Assembly: GCF_021390395.1 (NCBI RefSeq) | Contig: NZ_JAJUWT010000010.1 | Location: 124,001-188,000 of the forward strand | From: Saccharothrix sp. S26 | GTDB lineage: Bacteria > Actinomycetota > Actinomycetes > Mycobacteriales > Pseudonocardiaceae | Direction: 5' to 3' | DNA: 64,000 nucleotides | Shown here: piece by piece, positions 39,273 to 46,892 of the stretch | How positions within the stretch are numbered: position 1 is the first letter of the stretch | Layout of the letters: each line of letters begins with the position of its first letter | Made by a program: the position numbers and the translations under genes | The notes under the pieces: generated by a model | The model's input: the letters and a program-made list of their open reading frames with translations, nothing else | Database searches by the model: none | Told to the model about the DNA's origin: nothing

Positions 39273-40358
39273 CCGGTCCACCGGCGCCGGCGGGTCGGCG
39301 AACCGGAAGTGCGCCGCCACCGCCTCCTCGCAGGCCGCCAGGGCCTGCCGCAGCCGCTCGTCCCGCGACCCGGTGACCAGTCGCCACGGCACGCCCCGCG
39401 CCGCCAGCCCGGCCCGGAACCGCTCGGTCATCCACGCCCGCAGGTGCTCACCGTCCCGCCACCCGTCCTGCTCGAACGGCACGCCGACGTGATCGGTCAG
39501 CAGGTACAGGGCGGGGCGGTGGGCGTCCGGCGCGATGTCCGGGTGCGGCGCGCCGAGGTAGCGGTGGCCCCACACGGTCGCCGCCCACGAGTCGTTGTCG
39601 CACACCAGGACCGGGCCGTCGACCGCCGCGTCGGCCAGCTCCCGCTGCCGGCGCGCCACGTCCTGGAAGTCGCCGACCGTCCACACCAGATCCTCGATCC
39701 CGGCGTCCGGGTCGAACGCCCGCGCGGCCGCCAGCTTCAGCTCCGTGTGCTCACGCCCGTACTCGGCCACCCACGGCGCACCCAACGCCTCCGCCAGGTC
39801 GCGCGACAACGTCGTGGTGCCCGTGCTCTCCGCCCCGACCACCACCACCCGTGCGCACAATCCGACCTGCGTCGCCCGCGCCAACCGGCCCCACTGCCCG
39901 CGTGGATCGGCCCGCACCGCCGTCCCCGACACGGGGAACGCACCCCGCTCCAGGTCCACCAGGACGTGCCGCGCGCCGAGCCGCTTGGCCATCTCGTCGC
40001 CGTAGTGCTCGCTGGAGAACACCGCGTCGACCGCCGCCGACGCGGGGTCGCCGTCCAGGATGGCCCGCCGCGCCAGCACCGCCCGCGCCACGCCCATGTG
40101 CAGCTCCCACACCCGGTCGCTGCCGAAGTCCATCTCGTGGTCGTCGACGTCACCGAGCACGACGAGACCGGGCGTGCCCGCGTGCTCGGCGCGCAGCCAC
40201 GCCACCCGGTCGGCGACCGGGATGGACTCCGCGCTCGACGCCAGCACGGTCACGGTCGTCCGCGCGCTGCGCGCCGAGGCCGTGCGGATCAGGTGGTGGT
40301 GACCGGCGTGCGGGGGGTAGAACTTGCCGAGCACCAACGCGTGGTCGAACTCCGTCAC
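39243..40358 (-). CDS. NadR-like bifunctional NMN adenylyltransferase / ribosylnicotinamide kinase
   Basis: 371 residues. The N-terminal nucleotidyltransferase domain (about 1-165) begins HALVLGKFYPPHAGHHHLIR with the H-x-G-H motif, and the C-terminal kinase domain (about 175-350) has a P-loop-like VVVGAESTGTTTLSRDLAEA. It lacks the N-terminal HTH of enterobacterial NadR, so it is an enzyme rather than a repressor. It would phosphorylate nicotinamide riboside and adenylate NMN to NAD. GTG 40358 overlaps the pnuC stop by 4 nt; the much longer open frame upstream is antisense to the radical SAM gene and not used. Confidence 0.9.
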   Translation of the reverse strand: MTEFDHALVLGKFYPPHAGHHHLIRTASARSARTTVTVLASSAESIPVADRVAWLRAEHAGTPGLVVLGDVDDHEMDFGSDRVWELHMGVARAVLARRAILDGDPASAAVDAVFSSEHYGDEMAKRLGARHVLVDLERGAFPVSGTAVRADPRGQWGRLARATQVGLCARVVVVGAESTGTTTLSRDLAEALGAPWVAEYGREHTELKLAAARAFDPDAGIEDLVWTVGDFQDVARRQRELADAAVDGPVLVCDNDSWAATVWGHRYLGAPHPDIAPDAHRPALYLLTDHVGVPFEQDGWRDGEHLRAWMTERFRAGLAARGVPWRLVTGSRDERLRQALAACEEAVAAHFRFADPPAPVDRSDPDHDLVQ

Positions 40359-41005
40359 GCTACGACCACCCGGTCCCGCTCGTCCTCGCGCAACGACCTC
40401 GTCCAGTTGCGCAGGCCCAGCACGCACAGCGCCATGAACCCGACGTAGAGGATCGCGGTCAGCCACAGGTCCTTGTAGGCGTACAACGGGACGTAGATCA
40501 CGTCGGCGGCGATCCACAGCCACCAGCACTCGACCTTCTTGCGCGTCTGGCCCCACGTGGCCAGCAGGGAGAGGACGGTGGTCACGGCGTCCGCCCACGC
40601 CACGGTCGAGTTGCTGAACGTGGTGAGCACCCACACCAGCAGCACGGTGCCCGCCACGCCGGCCGCGAGGAGCCACCACCACTGCGCGCGCGTGGTGCGA
40701 CTGACCGGCAGCGCGGTGTGCTCGGCGCCGCCCCGCAGCCACGCCCACCAGCCGTACAGCGCGAGCGCCACGTAGACGACCTGGAGGCCCGAGTCCGCGT
40801 ACAGCTCGCTGGTCGCGAACAGGACGAGGAAGGCGAGGTTGTTGAGGATGCCGATCGGCCAGTTCCACGCGTTCTGCCGCGCCACCAGCCACACGCAGAG
40901 CGCGCCGGTGATGAAGCCGGCCACCTCGCCCCAGCTCGTGGGGACGCCGGCGAACGTGAACGCGGGTGTGTTGAAGGGCCACACGATGATGTCGAGCACT
41001 GACAC
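40355..41005 (-). CDS. pnuC: Nicotinamide riboside/mononucleotide transporter PnuC
   Basis: A 216-residue membrane transporter with seven helices. The family signature WNWPIGILNNLAFLVLF is intact (about residue 47), and W-rich helices WWLWIAADVIYVPLYAYKDL follow. It imports NR for the downstream NadR-like enzyme in the same two-gene operon. GTG 41005 is selected because GGAG lies 5 nt upstream; longer frames run through an SOS box into the divergent gene. Confidence 0.92.
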   Translation of the reverse strand: MSVLDIIVWPFNTPAFTFAGVPTSWGEVAGFITGALCVWLVARQNAWNWPIGILNNLAFLVLFATSELYADSGLQVVYVALALYGWWAWLRGGAEHTALPVSRTTRAQWWWLLAAGVAGTVLLVWVLTTFSNSTVAWADAVTTVLSLLATWGQTRKKVECWWLWIAADVIYVPLYAYKDLWLTAILYVGFMALCVLGLRNWTRSLREDERDRVVVA

Positions 41006-41027
41006 AAGCACTCCGATTGACCGTTGT

Positions 41028-41043
41028 TCGAACGCGTGTTCGA
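41028..41043. promoter_or_regulatory. LexA-type SOS box between pnuC and the radical SAM gene
   Basis: TCGAACGCGTGTTCGA is a perfect match to TCGAAC-N4-GTTCGA. It ends 8 bp before the radical SAM ATG and lies 23 bp before the pnuC start, so it may repress both directions. The M. tuberculosis homologue Rv2578c is, to my knowledge, a LexA target. Confidence 0.85.
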
Positions 41044-41051
41044 ATGTGGAC

Positions 41052-42956
41052 ATGCGATGGGACGGGCAGAAGGACGGGGCGGACCGACAGCAGGCTCTGC
41101 CGGGATTGCCGGGGCTGGTGCGCAGCGTACGAACTCCCGACTTCGCCGACGTCGTGTTCCACGAGGTGAACGCCAAGTCCGTGCTGAACAAGGTGCCCGG
41201 TGACGGCCTGCCGTTCAACTGGACGGTCAACCCGTACCGCGGCTGCACGCACGGGTGCACGTACTGCCTGACGGGTGACACGCCCGTGCTGCTGGCCGAC
41301 GGCCGCACCAAGCCCATCGCCGACCTGGCCGTGGGCGAGGAGGTGTTCGGCACGTCCGAGGGCCGGTACGTGGTCACCCGCGTGCGGGCGCACTGGGAGA
41401 CGGTCAAGCCCGCCTACCGGGTCACGTTGAGCGACGGCACGCAGGTCGTGGCGGGCGGTGACCACCGGTTCCTCACCGATGAGGGCTGGAAGCACGTTAC
41501 GCCAGGCCGGTGCGACGACTTCGAGGAGCGGCCGTACCTGGTCAAGGGCGCGAGGCTGGTCGGGACGGGCCGGTTCGCCGCGCCGCCCGCGCAGGGCGAG
41601 CCGTACCGCGCGGGCTACCTGTGGGGCGCGGTGCGCGGCGGCCTGCCCAGCCACCCGGACGTGCTGGCGCGCGTGCGCGAGTACGCGGGCGGGCGGGTGC
41701 CGCGGGAGAACGAGCTGGTCCAGTGGCCGACCACGCCGGACGAGGAGTGGTCGAAGGGCTTCCTGGCCGGGCTGTTCGACGCGCGGGGCAGCTCCACCGG
41801 CGGCGAGCTGGTCCTGTCCAGTTCGGACAGCGCCGTGTTCGAGGCCGCCGTGCTGGCGTTGACGCGGTTGCGCGTGTCGCACGTGGTCGAGGTGCGCGGG
41901 GTGCGGATCGTCGGCGGGCTGGCCGAGCGGCTGCGGTTCCTGCACCTGGTGTGCCCGGTGATCCCGCGCGGCACCGCGGTGGAGGGCATGGCGGTGCCCG
42001 TGACGTCCCGGCTCGCGGTGGTGTCGGTGGAGTCGCTGGGCGTGACGCGGACGCTGTACGACATCACCACCGGCACCGGCGACTTCGTGGCCAACGGCCT
42101 GGTCAGCCACAACTGCTTCGCCCGCAACACGCACACGTACCTCGACCTCGACGCCGGGCGCGACTTCGACACCCAGGTCGTGGTCAAGGTCAACGCGGTC
42201 GACGTGCTCAAGTCGCAGCTGCGGTCCAAGCGGTGGCGGCGCGAGCACGTGGCGATGGGCACGAACACCGACCCGTACCAGCGGGCCGAGGGCCGCTACC
42301 GGCTCATGCCGGGCATCATCCGGGCGCTGGCCGACTCCGGCACGCCGTTCTCGATCCTCACCAAGGGCACCGTGCTGTCGCGGGACGTCCCGCTGCTGGC
42401 GCAGGCCGCGTCGCAGGTGCCGGTGGGCATCGGCGTGTCGTTGGCGTTGCTGGACCGCGAGCTGCAATCGGGGCTGGAGCCCGGCACGCCCAGCCCGCAG
42501 GCCAGGCTGGAGCTGGTGCGCCGGGTGCGTGACGCGGGGTTGCCGTGCGGGGTGTTCGTCGCGCCGGTGCTGCCGAAGCTCACCGACTCCGAGGAGGGCC
42601 TCGACGCGCTGCTGGCCTCGATCGCGGACGCGGGCGCGACGGGCGTGACGGTCCTGCCGCTGCACCTGCGGCCGGGCGCGCGCGAGTGGTTCGCCCGGTG
42701 GCTGGTGCGGGAACGGCCGGACCTGGTCGACGACTACCGCGGGCTGTACGCGCGGGGCTCCTATGTGGACGCCCGGTACCGGCGGTGGCTGACCGAGCGC
42801 ATCACCCCGTTGTTGCGGCGGCACGGCTTGGACGCGCGCGGCAAGCGCGACGCCGTCGGGGTGCCCGGCGACGACGAGGGGTTGTGGCCGGAAGGCAGCC
42901 TGCCGTCCTCGGCCCCACCGGCTCCGGTCGTCCAGGAACAGTTGACGCTCCTCTGA
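41052..42956 (+). CDS. Rv2578c-family radical SAM protein interrupted by an intein
   Basis: 634 residues as translated, about 351 after splicing. N-extein MRWDGQKDGADRQQ... to NPYRGCTHGCTY, C-extein CFARNTHTYLDLDAGRDF... . Spliced, the motif reads C-x3-C-x2-C (CTHGCTYC), which binds the [4Fe-4S] cluster that cleaves S-adenosylmethionine. After it come FDTQVVVKVNAVDVL, MGTNTDPYQRAEGRYRLMPG and FSILTKGTV, strongly conserved in the family. Function unknown, but the family is DNA-damage induced in mycobacteria. A perfect SOS box lies directly upstream. The ATG is chosen because MRW begins the known family; no good ribosome-binding site precedes it. Confidence 0.93.
   Translation: MRWDGQKDGADRQQALPGLPGLVRSVRTPDFADVVFHEVNAKSVLNKVPGDGLPFNWTVNPYRGCTHGCTYCLTGDTPVLLADGRTKPIADLAVGEEVFGTSEGRYVVTRVRAHWETVKPAYRVTLSDGTQVVAGGDHRFLTDEGWKHVTPGRCDDFEERPYLVKGARLVGTGRFAAPPAQGEPYRAGYLWGAVRGGLPSHPDVLARVREYAGGRVPRENELVQWPTTPDEEWSKGFLAGLFDARGSSTGGELVLSSSDSAVFEAAVLALTRLRVSHVVEVRGVRIVGGLAERLRFLHLVCPVIPRGTAVEGMAVPVTSRLAVVSVESLGVTRTLYDITTGTGDFVANGLVSHNCFARNTHTYLDLDAGRDFDTQVVVKVNAVDVLKSQLRSKRWRREHVAMGTNTDPYQRAEGRYRLMPGIIRALADSGTPFSILTKGTVLSRDVPLLAQAASQVPVGIGVSLALLDRELQSGLEPGTPSPQARLELVRRVRDAGLPCGVFVAPVLPKLTDSEEGLDALLASIADAGATGVTVLPLHLRPGAREWFARWLVRERPDLVDDYRGLYARGSYVDARYRRWLTERITPLLRRHGLDARGKRDAVGVPGDDEGLWPEGSLPSSAPPAPVVQEQLTLL
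41265..42113 (+). other. Intein in the radical SAM iron-sulfur motif (283 residues)
   Basis: It begins with Cys1 in CLTGDTPVLLADGRTKPIAD (block A), has block B VVAGGDHRFLTDEGW, and ends LYDITTGTGDFVANGLVSHN (blocks F and G), with the next residue Cys+1. All splicing residues are in place: Cys1, block-B His, penultimate His, terminal Asn, Cys+1. The middle has one LAGLIDADG-like motif, GFLAGLFDARGSS, but the first (AGYLWGAVRGGLPS) has lost its acidic residue, so the homing endonuclease is probably dead. Confidence 0.92.
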
Positions 42957-43122
42957 GTGATGGCGGTGCGGGTTGACGGGGCACCTCGGCGAGCCGGTCG
43001 GCGCCGTGTCCGGCCGGCGGCCCGGGATCGGCATGCCGCATCGGCCGCTCGGGGTTCGGCTGTCGACGGCGGGCGAGCCGGGCCGGCACGGTGGGGGCAC
43101 GCGGTCCGAGGAGGAGGCGCAC

Positions 43123-43404
43123 ATGCGTGGTGCCCTGCTGGGTTTCGTGACAGCGGCGGCCGTCGTGGTGGGTGGCGTGACGGTTCCGGCGTCGGCCACG
43201 GAGATCGGCGAGTGGGTCGGGCCCTACGACGTGTTCGAGCAGTGCGAGGCCGACCGGAAGCAGGACGTCCGCAGCTCGGGCCAGGTCTGCCAACCTCGGG
43301 TGGTGGCCGGCGCGGTGCGGCAGGGTGACGAGGGCTGGTGGGACTACGAGTGCCGGCCCGACGGGTCGGGCACTTACTCGCTCTACGCCGTCTACTGCCC
43401 GTAG
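43123..43404 (+). CDS. Small secreted protein with four cysteines
   Basis: A 93-residue precursor. Signal peptide MRGALLGFVTAAAVVVGGVT, ending near PASAT; mature part about 67 residues with four Cys (EQCEAD, QVCQP, YECRP, VYCP), probably two disulfides. No family recognised; the shape resembles small inhibitor or lectin-like actinobacterial exoproteins. GAGGAGG lies 6-12 nt upstream of ATG 43123. The 166 bp before it hold nothing else I can name. Confidence 0.75.
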   Translation: MRGALLGFVTAAAVVVGGVTVPASATEIGEWVGPYDVFEQCEADRKQDVRSSGQVCQPRVVAGAVRQGDEGWWDYECRPDGSGTYSLYAVYCP

Positions 43405-43484
43405 TGCCGGGTTTCTCCGCCTGTGCGGCCCGTCGACGGATGCCCTCCGCGGGGTGACGACTGCGGCCGTCACCGCGCCGGCCG

Positions 43485-44903
43485 TCACCGCGCTCCGACC
43501 GACTGCGGGAACCGCAGCACGCCGTCCGGGTCGTAGCGGCGGGCCACGGCGCGCAGTCGGCGCAGGTTGTGGCGGTAGGCGGTCTCGGCCCAGTCCTCCT
43601 GCTCGGGGTCCAGGTAGTTGATGTAGGTGCCGGAGCCGATCAGGCGCGCCAGCTCCACCTGCGCCTGGTCCACCTCCCGCGTGACGTGCTCGGGCGGCAG
43701 GGCGCCGACCGTGCCGAAGACCTCGACCGACGTGGGCGCGCCGCGGTGCGGGTAGGCGGTGTCGGTCGGGCGCAGCCGGTCGATCGCACCACCGAGCGCA
43801 CCGACGATGAGCAGCGCGCTGTCCATGCCGCGCACCGTGCCCGCCACCGCCGCCGGGTCGTCCCACAGGCCGTCGGAGATGCGCGAGGAAGCCCGGAACG
43901 CGTTGCGGGGCGGGTGCCCCTGGGTCATGATCGCCGTCGCGGTCGGGTAGTCGACCTCGGCGTGCTCCAGCGGCCCGTCGACGCCGAGGCGGGCCAGTTC
44001 CGCGTGCAAGAGCGCCTCGGGGCCGATCGAGCAGCCGGTGAGGTCCACCGAGCCGTCCGGCAGCACCACGCACGTGCTGGACAGGTGGTCGGGTGCCGCG
44101 GCGCTCCACGGCTGCCACGCGCCGAGCACGTCCGCCGCCGACCCGGCCGGGAACCTGATCCGGAACACGGTCAGCACCTCCGGCGCGGGCACGGTGGCGA
44201 ACTCGAACGACGTCACCACGCCGAAGTTGCCGCCACCGCCGCCGCGCAGCGCCCAGAACAGGTCCGGCGAGCGGTCCTCCGCGGCGGTGATCACCCGGCT
44301 GTCCACCGTGACCACGCGGGCCGCGCGCAGCCGGTCGCAGGTGAGGCCGAACGCGCGGTCGACCCAGCCGAGCCCACCGCCCAACGTGAACCCGGCGATG
44401 CCGACGGACGGGCAGTTGCCCAGCGGCAGGCACCGGCCGGCGGCGGCGAGCGCCGCGTAGACGTCGCCGAGGCGGGCACCCGCGCCGACCACGGCGGTGC
44501 CGTCGGGGCGCACCTCGATCCGGTTCATCGGCCCGAGGTCGATCACCAGGCCGTCGTGCGGGGTGGAGTAGGCGGCGTAGCTGTGCCCGCCGCCGCGCGC
44601 GGCCACCCGGATCCCGCGCCGCCGCGCCTCCTCCAGGCTGCGCTGCACGTCCTCCGGTCGCACGCAGCGGGCGATCGCGGCCGGCCGCTGGTGGTCGAAC
44701 AGCGAGTTGAACGGCAGCCGCGCGGCCTCGTAACCGTCGTCTCCGGGCAAGAGCAGTTCACCGGCCAGGCGGGCACGCAGCCGCGCCCACCTCCCAGCGC
44801 CGCCGGCCGCGGCCGCCGCCACACCACCCGCACCGGCCACCGCGCCACCCGCGACCGCCGCCGCACCGGCCCACCGGAACACGTCCCGCCGCGAAACCGC
44901 CAC
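43485..44903 (-). CDS. Tat-exported FAD-linked oxidoreductase (BBE-like)
   Basis: A 472-residue berberine-bridge-enzyme-like flavoprotein. N-terminus VAVSRRDVFRWAGAAAVAGG is a twin-arginine-type signal. The FAD domain (about 70-245) has RGGGHSY with the His expected to bind FAD covalently and LPLGNCPSVGIAGFTLGGGL with the second attachment Cys, so bicovalent FAD is likely. The C-terminal BBE element is TYINYLDPEQEDW ... YDPDGVLRFPQSV. Substrate unknown. GTG 44903 with GAGGAGG 5 nt upstream. Confidence 0.92.
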   Translation of the reverse strand: MAVSRRDVFRWAGAAAVAGGAVAGAGGVAAAAAGGAGRWARLRARLAGELLLPGDDGYEAARLPFNSLFDHQRPAAIARCVRPEDVQRSLEEARRRGIRVAARGGGHSYAAYSTPHDGLVIDLGPMNRIEVRPDGTAVVGAGARLGDVYAALAAAGRCLPLGNCPSVGIAGFTLGGGLGWVDRAFGLTCDRLRAARVVTVDSRVITAAEDRSPDLFWALRGGGGGNFGVVTSFEFATVPAPEVLTVFRIRFPAGSAADVLGAWQPWSAAAPDHLSSTCVVLPDGSVDLTGCSIGPEALLHAELARLGVDGPLEHAEVDYPTATAIMTQGHPPRNAFRASSRISDGLWDDPAAVAGTVRGMDSALLIVGALGGAIDRLRPTDTAYPHRGAPTSVEVFGTVGALPPEHVTREVDQAQVELARLIGSGTYINYLDPEQEDWAETAYRHNLRRLRAVARRYDPDGVLRFPQSVGAR

Positions 44904-45023
44904 ACCGACCTCCTCGTCAGCGAACCCCGACCGCCCCGTTGCCCGATTCCATCCAACAAGGCGCTGAATCGGAGCAGAACCGCTGTTCGGACGTGCGGGC
45001 GGCGAACTTCGTACGGCGTACGG

Positions 45024-45029
45024 TATACT
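45024..45029 (+). promoter_or_regulatory. Leaderless promoter/operator TATACT before the SnoaL-like gene
   Basis: TATACT ends 7 nt before the ATG at 45037. It lies inside the near-palindrome GTACGGTATACTGTAC (45019-45034), preceded by another GTACGG repeat, so repression at this site is likely. Confidence 0.55.
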
Positions 45030-45036
45030 GTACGGC

Positions 45037-45438
45037 ATGAGTGCTGTGCCGGGTAGTGGAGCGGGTTTCACGCCGACCGACGAAGACGTGGCGGGCGTGC
45101 TCGCGTGGTTCGAGCAGTGGGACGCCCTGGCCGTGGCCAAGGACGTCGAGGCCATGGCGGACATGGCGTTGTTCCCGGTGAACGCGGTGACCGACGGGTC
45201 GGCGCAGTCGTGGGACCGGGCGCGGTTCCTGACCGACATGGCGGCCACGCTGGGGGACGGCGACGTGCACATGGAATCGGTCCGCACGCCGGTGTTCATC
45301 AACGCCGACCTGGTGTTCGTGGTGACCGACGCGACCATCACGGCGGGCGACTTCTCGCAGGTCGTGCGGTACGGCGACCTGCTGGTGAAGGCCGACGGCA
45401 AGTGGCTGTTCCAGACGATGGTCCAGGGCGGGTGGTAG
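45037..45438 (+). CDS. SnoaL/NTF2-like protein
   Basis: A 133-residue alpha+beta cone of the NTF2 superfamily: N-terminal helices (TPTDEDVAGVLAWFEQWDAL), then strands with FINADLVFVVTDATITAGDF and RYGDLLVKADGKWLFQTMVQ. Members act as small isomerases, hydrolases or ligand binders; nothing here fixes the reaction. Divergent from the FAD-linked oxidoreductase (133 bp apart), which could mean shared control. Confidence 0.82.
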   Translation: MSAVPGSGAGFTPTDEDVAGVLAWFEQWDALAVAKDVEAMADMALFPVNAVTDGSAQSWDRARFLTDMAATLGDGDVHMESVRTPVFINADLVFVVTDATITAGDFSQVVRYGDLLVKADGKWLFQTMVQGGW

Positions 45439-45475
45439 CCGGGAGGCAGGGCATGTGACGACCGCGTGACCGATC

Positions 45476-45517
45476 CGCGCCACTAACAATCAGTCTTGAC
45501 TGTTTGTTAGTGGCGCG
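45476..45517. promoter_or_regulatory. 42-bp palindrome before the tetR/AtuA operon
   Basis: Outer arms CGCGCCACTAACAA (45476-45489) and TTGTTAGTGGCGCG (45504-45517) are perfect, with an inner CAGTC-TT-GACTG. Only one mismatched pair and the central TT break the symmetry. A -35-like TTGACT is inside it. It ends 14 bp before the tetR start: the expected place for autoregulation. As RNA it could also form a hairpin that ends the upstream gene. Confidence 0.7.
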
Positions 45518-45531
45518 GAACACTCGACCGC

Positions 45532-46146
45532 ATGTCCACCGAAACCGGGCAGCGGGAGTCCCGGCGGCAGGCCGACCGCAGCCGCGAGACCCGGCGCAAG
45601 CTCATGGAGGCCACCGTCGAGTGCCTGGTCGAGCACGGCTGGGCGGGCACGACGACGACCGTGGTCGCCGAACGCGCGGGCGTCTCCCGCGGCGCTCAGC
45701 TGCACCACTTCCGCACCCGCGGCGAGCTGGTCGCCGCCGCGGTCGAGCACCTGGGCGCGGAGAGCGTCCTGGACCTCAAAGAACGCGCACGGCAGGTCGA
45801 CGAGAGCTCGCCACGAGGTCGCATCGCCGCCGTGGTCGAGCTGATCGCCGACTTCTACGCCAGCGACCTGTTCACCGCCGCCCTCGAACTGTGGGTCGCC
45901 GCGCGCACCGACCCGGACCTCAAGACCGTGGTGGTGCCGCTGGAGGTCCGCCTGGGCCGGGAGACGCACCGCCTGGCCGTCGAGCTGCTGGGCGCGGACG
46001 AGGGCAAGCCCGGCGTCCGCGAGACCGTGCAGCTCACCCTGGACCTGGTGCGCGGCCTCGCGCTGGCCAACCAGCTCACCGACGACGGCAAGCGGCGGAG
46101 CCGGATTGTCCGGCACTGGGCGAAGATGCTGGAGGACTCGCTGTGA
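45532..46146 (+). CDS. TetR family transcriptional regulator
   Basis: A 204-residue repressor. HTH domain (about 14-65): [20 protein letters not shown] and [20 protein letters not shown], followed by a C-terminal ligand-binding helical domain (about 70-204). It is the first gene of a chain of eight, each joined by a 4-nt overlap or a few bases, so it very probably controls that operon, with an acyl-CoA or free-acid intermediate as inducer (inference). Confidence 0.93.
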   Translation: MSTETGQRESRRQADRSRETRRKLMEATVECLVEHGWAGTTTTVVAERAGVSRGAQLHHFRTRGELVAAAVEHLGAESVLDLKERARQVDESSPRGRIAAVVELIADFYASDLFTAALELWVAARTDPDLKTVVVPLEVRLGRETHRLAVELLGADEGKPGVRETVQLTLDLVRGLALANQLTDDGKRRSRIVRHWAKMLEDSL

Positions 46147-46892
46147 TCGACGAGATCCTGATCGACCTGCACACCGAGAGCGAGGTGCTGGACGCCCTCG
46201 TCGCCCCGCTGGACGACTGGTCGGTCCCCACCCCCGCGCCGGGCTGGACGATCGCCCACCAGATCAGCCACCTGCACTGGACCGACCGCATCTCCGTGCT
46301 CGCCGCGCGCGACGCGGAGGCGTTCGCCGAAGCGGCGAAGCGGGCCACGCAGGACATGGTGGACGAGGGCGCGCGCGAACCCGTCACCCTGGAGCAGTGG
46401 CGGGAGGGCCGCAACGAGCTGGCGGAGGCGCTGCGGGCCGTGCCGCCGGGCGTGAAGGTGCCGTGGTTCGGCCCGCCGATGAGCCCCGTGTCGATGGCCA
46501 CCGCCCGGTTGATGGAGACCTGGGCGCACGGCCAGGACGTGGCCGACGCGCTCGGCGTCACCCGTGAGCCGACCAACCGGCTCAAGCACGTCGCGCACCT
46601 CGCGGTCCGCGCGTTCGGCTGGTCGTTCCTGGTCAACGGCCTGCCGGCGCCGCAGGTGCCGCTGCGGGTCGAGCTGCTCGGACCGGACGGCGACCGGTGG
46701 ACCTGGGGCCCGGCCGACGCCGAGGACCGGATCACCGGTCCCGCCCTCGACTTCTGCCTGCTGGCCACCCAGCGGCGGCACCGCGACGACCTCGCCGTCA
46801 CGGCCGTGGGCGAGCACGCGCGGGCGTGGCTGCCGATCGCGCAGGCGTTCGCGGGTCCGCCCGGCCCCGGTCGGGAGAAGGGCCGGCCGTGA
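46143..46892 (+). CDS. TIGR03084 family (DinB/maleylpyruvate-isomerase-like) protein
   Basis: 249 residues. N-terminal four-helix DinB-type bundle with candidate metal ligands His in [10 protein letters not shown], Glu in [16 protein letters not shown] and the His beside it; the C-terminal SCP2-like region has [18 protein letters not shown]03084 proteins are known mainly from genome context next to AtuA-type genes. Thiol-dependent (mycothiol) transfer or isomerisation is a reasonable guess. GTG overlaps the tetR stop. Confidence 0.88.
   Translation: MIDEILIDLHTESEVLDALVAPLDDWSVPTPAPGWTIAHQISHLHWTDRISVLAARDAEAFAEAAKRATQDMVDEGAREPVTLEQWREGRNELAEALRAVPPGVKVPWFGPPMSPVSMATARLMETWAHGQDVADALGVTREPTNRLKHVAHLAVRAFGWSFLVNGLPAPQVPLRVELLGPDGDRWTWGPADAEDRITGPALDFCLLATQRRHRDDLAVTAVGEHARAWLPIAQAFAGPPGPGREKGRP

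Noticed and set aside
41265-42113. Group I/II intron or insertion in the radical SAM gene
   Set aside because: The frame is continuous and has intein blocks A, B, F and G with all splicing residues, so protein-level splicing fits.
39243-43199. 1318-codon minus-strand open frame
   Set aside because: Only the part below 40358 is a real (NadR-like) protein. The rest is antisense to pnuC's upstream region and the radical SAM gene, with Arg/His/Gln-rich shadow composition.
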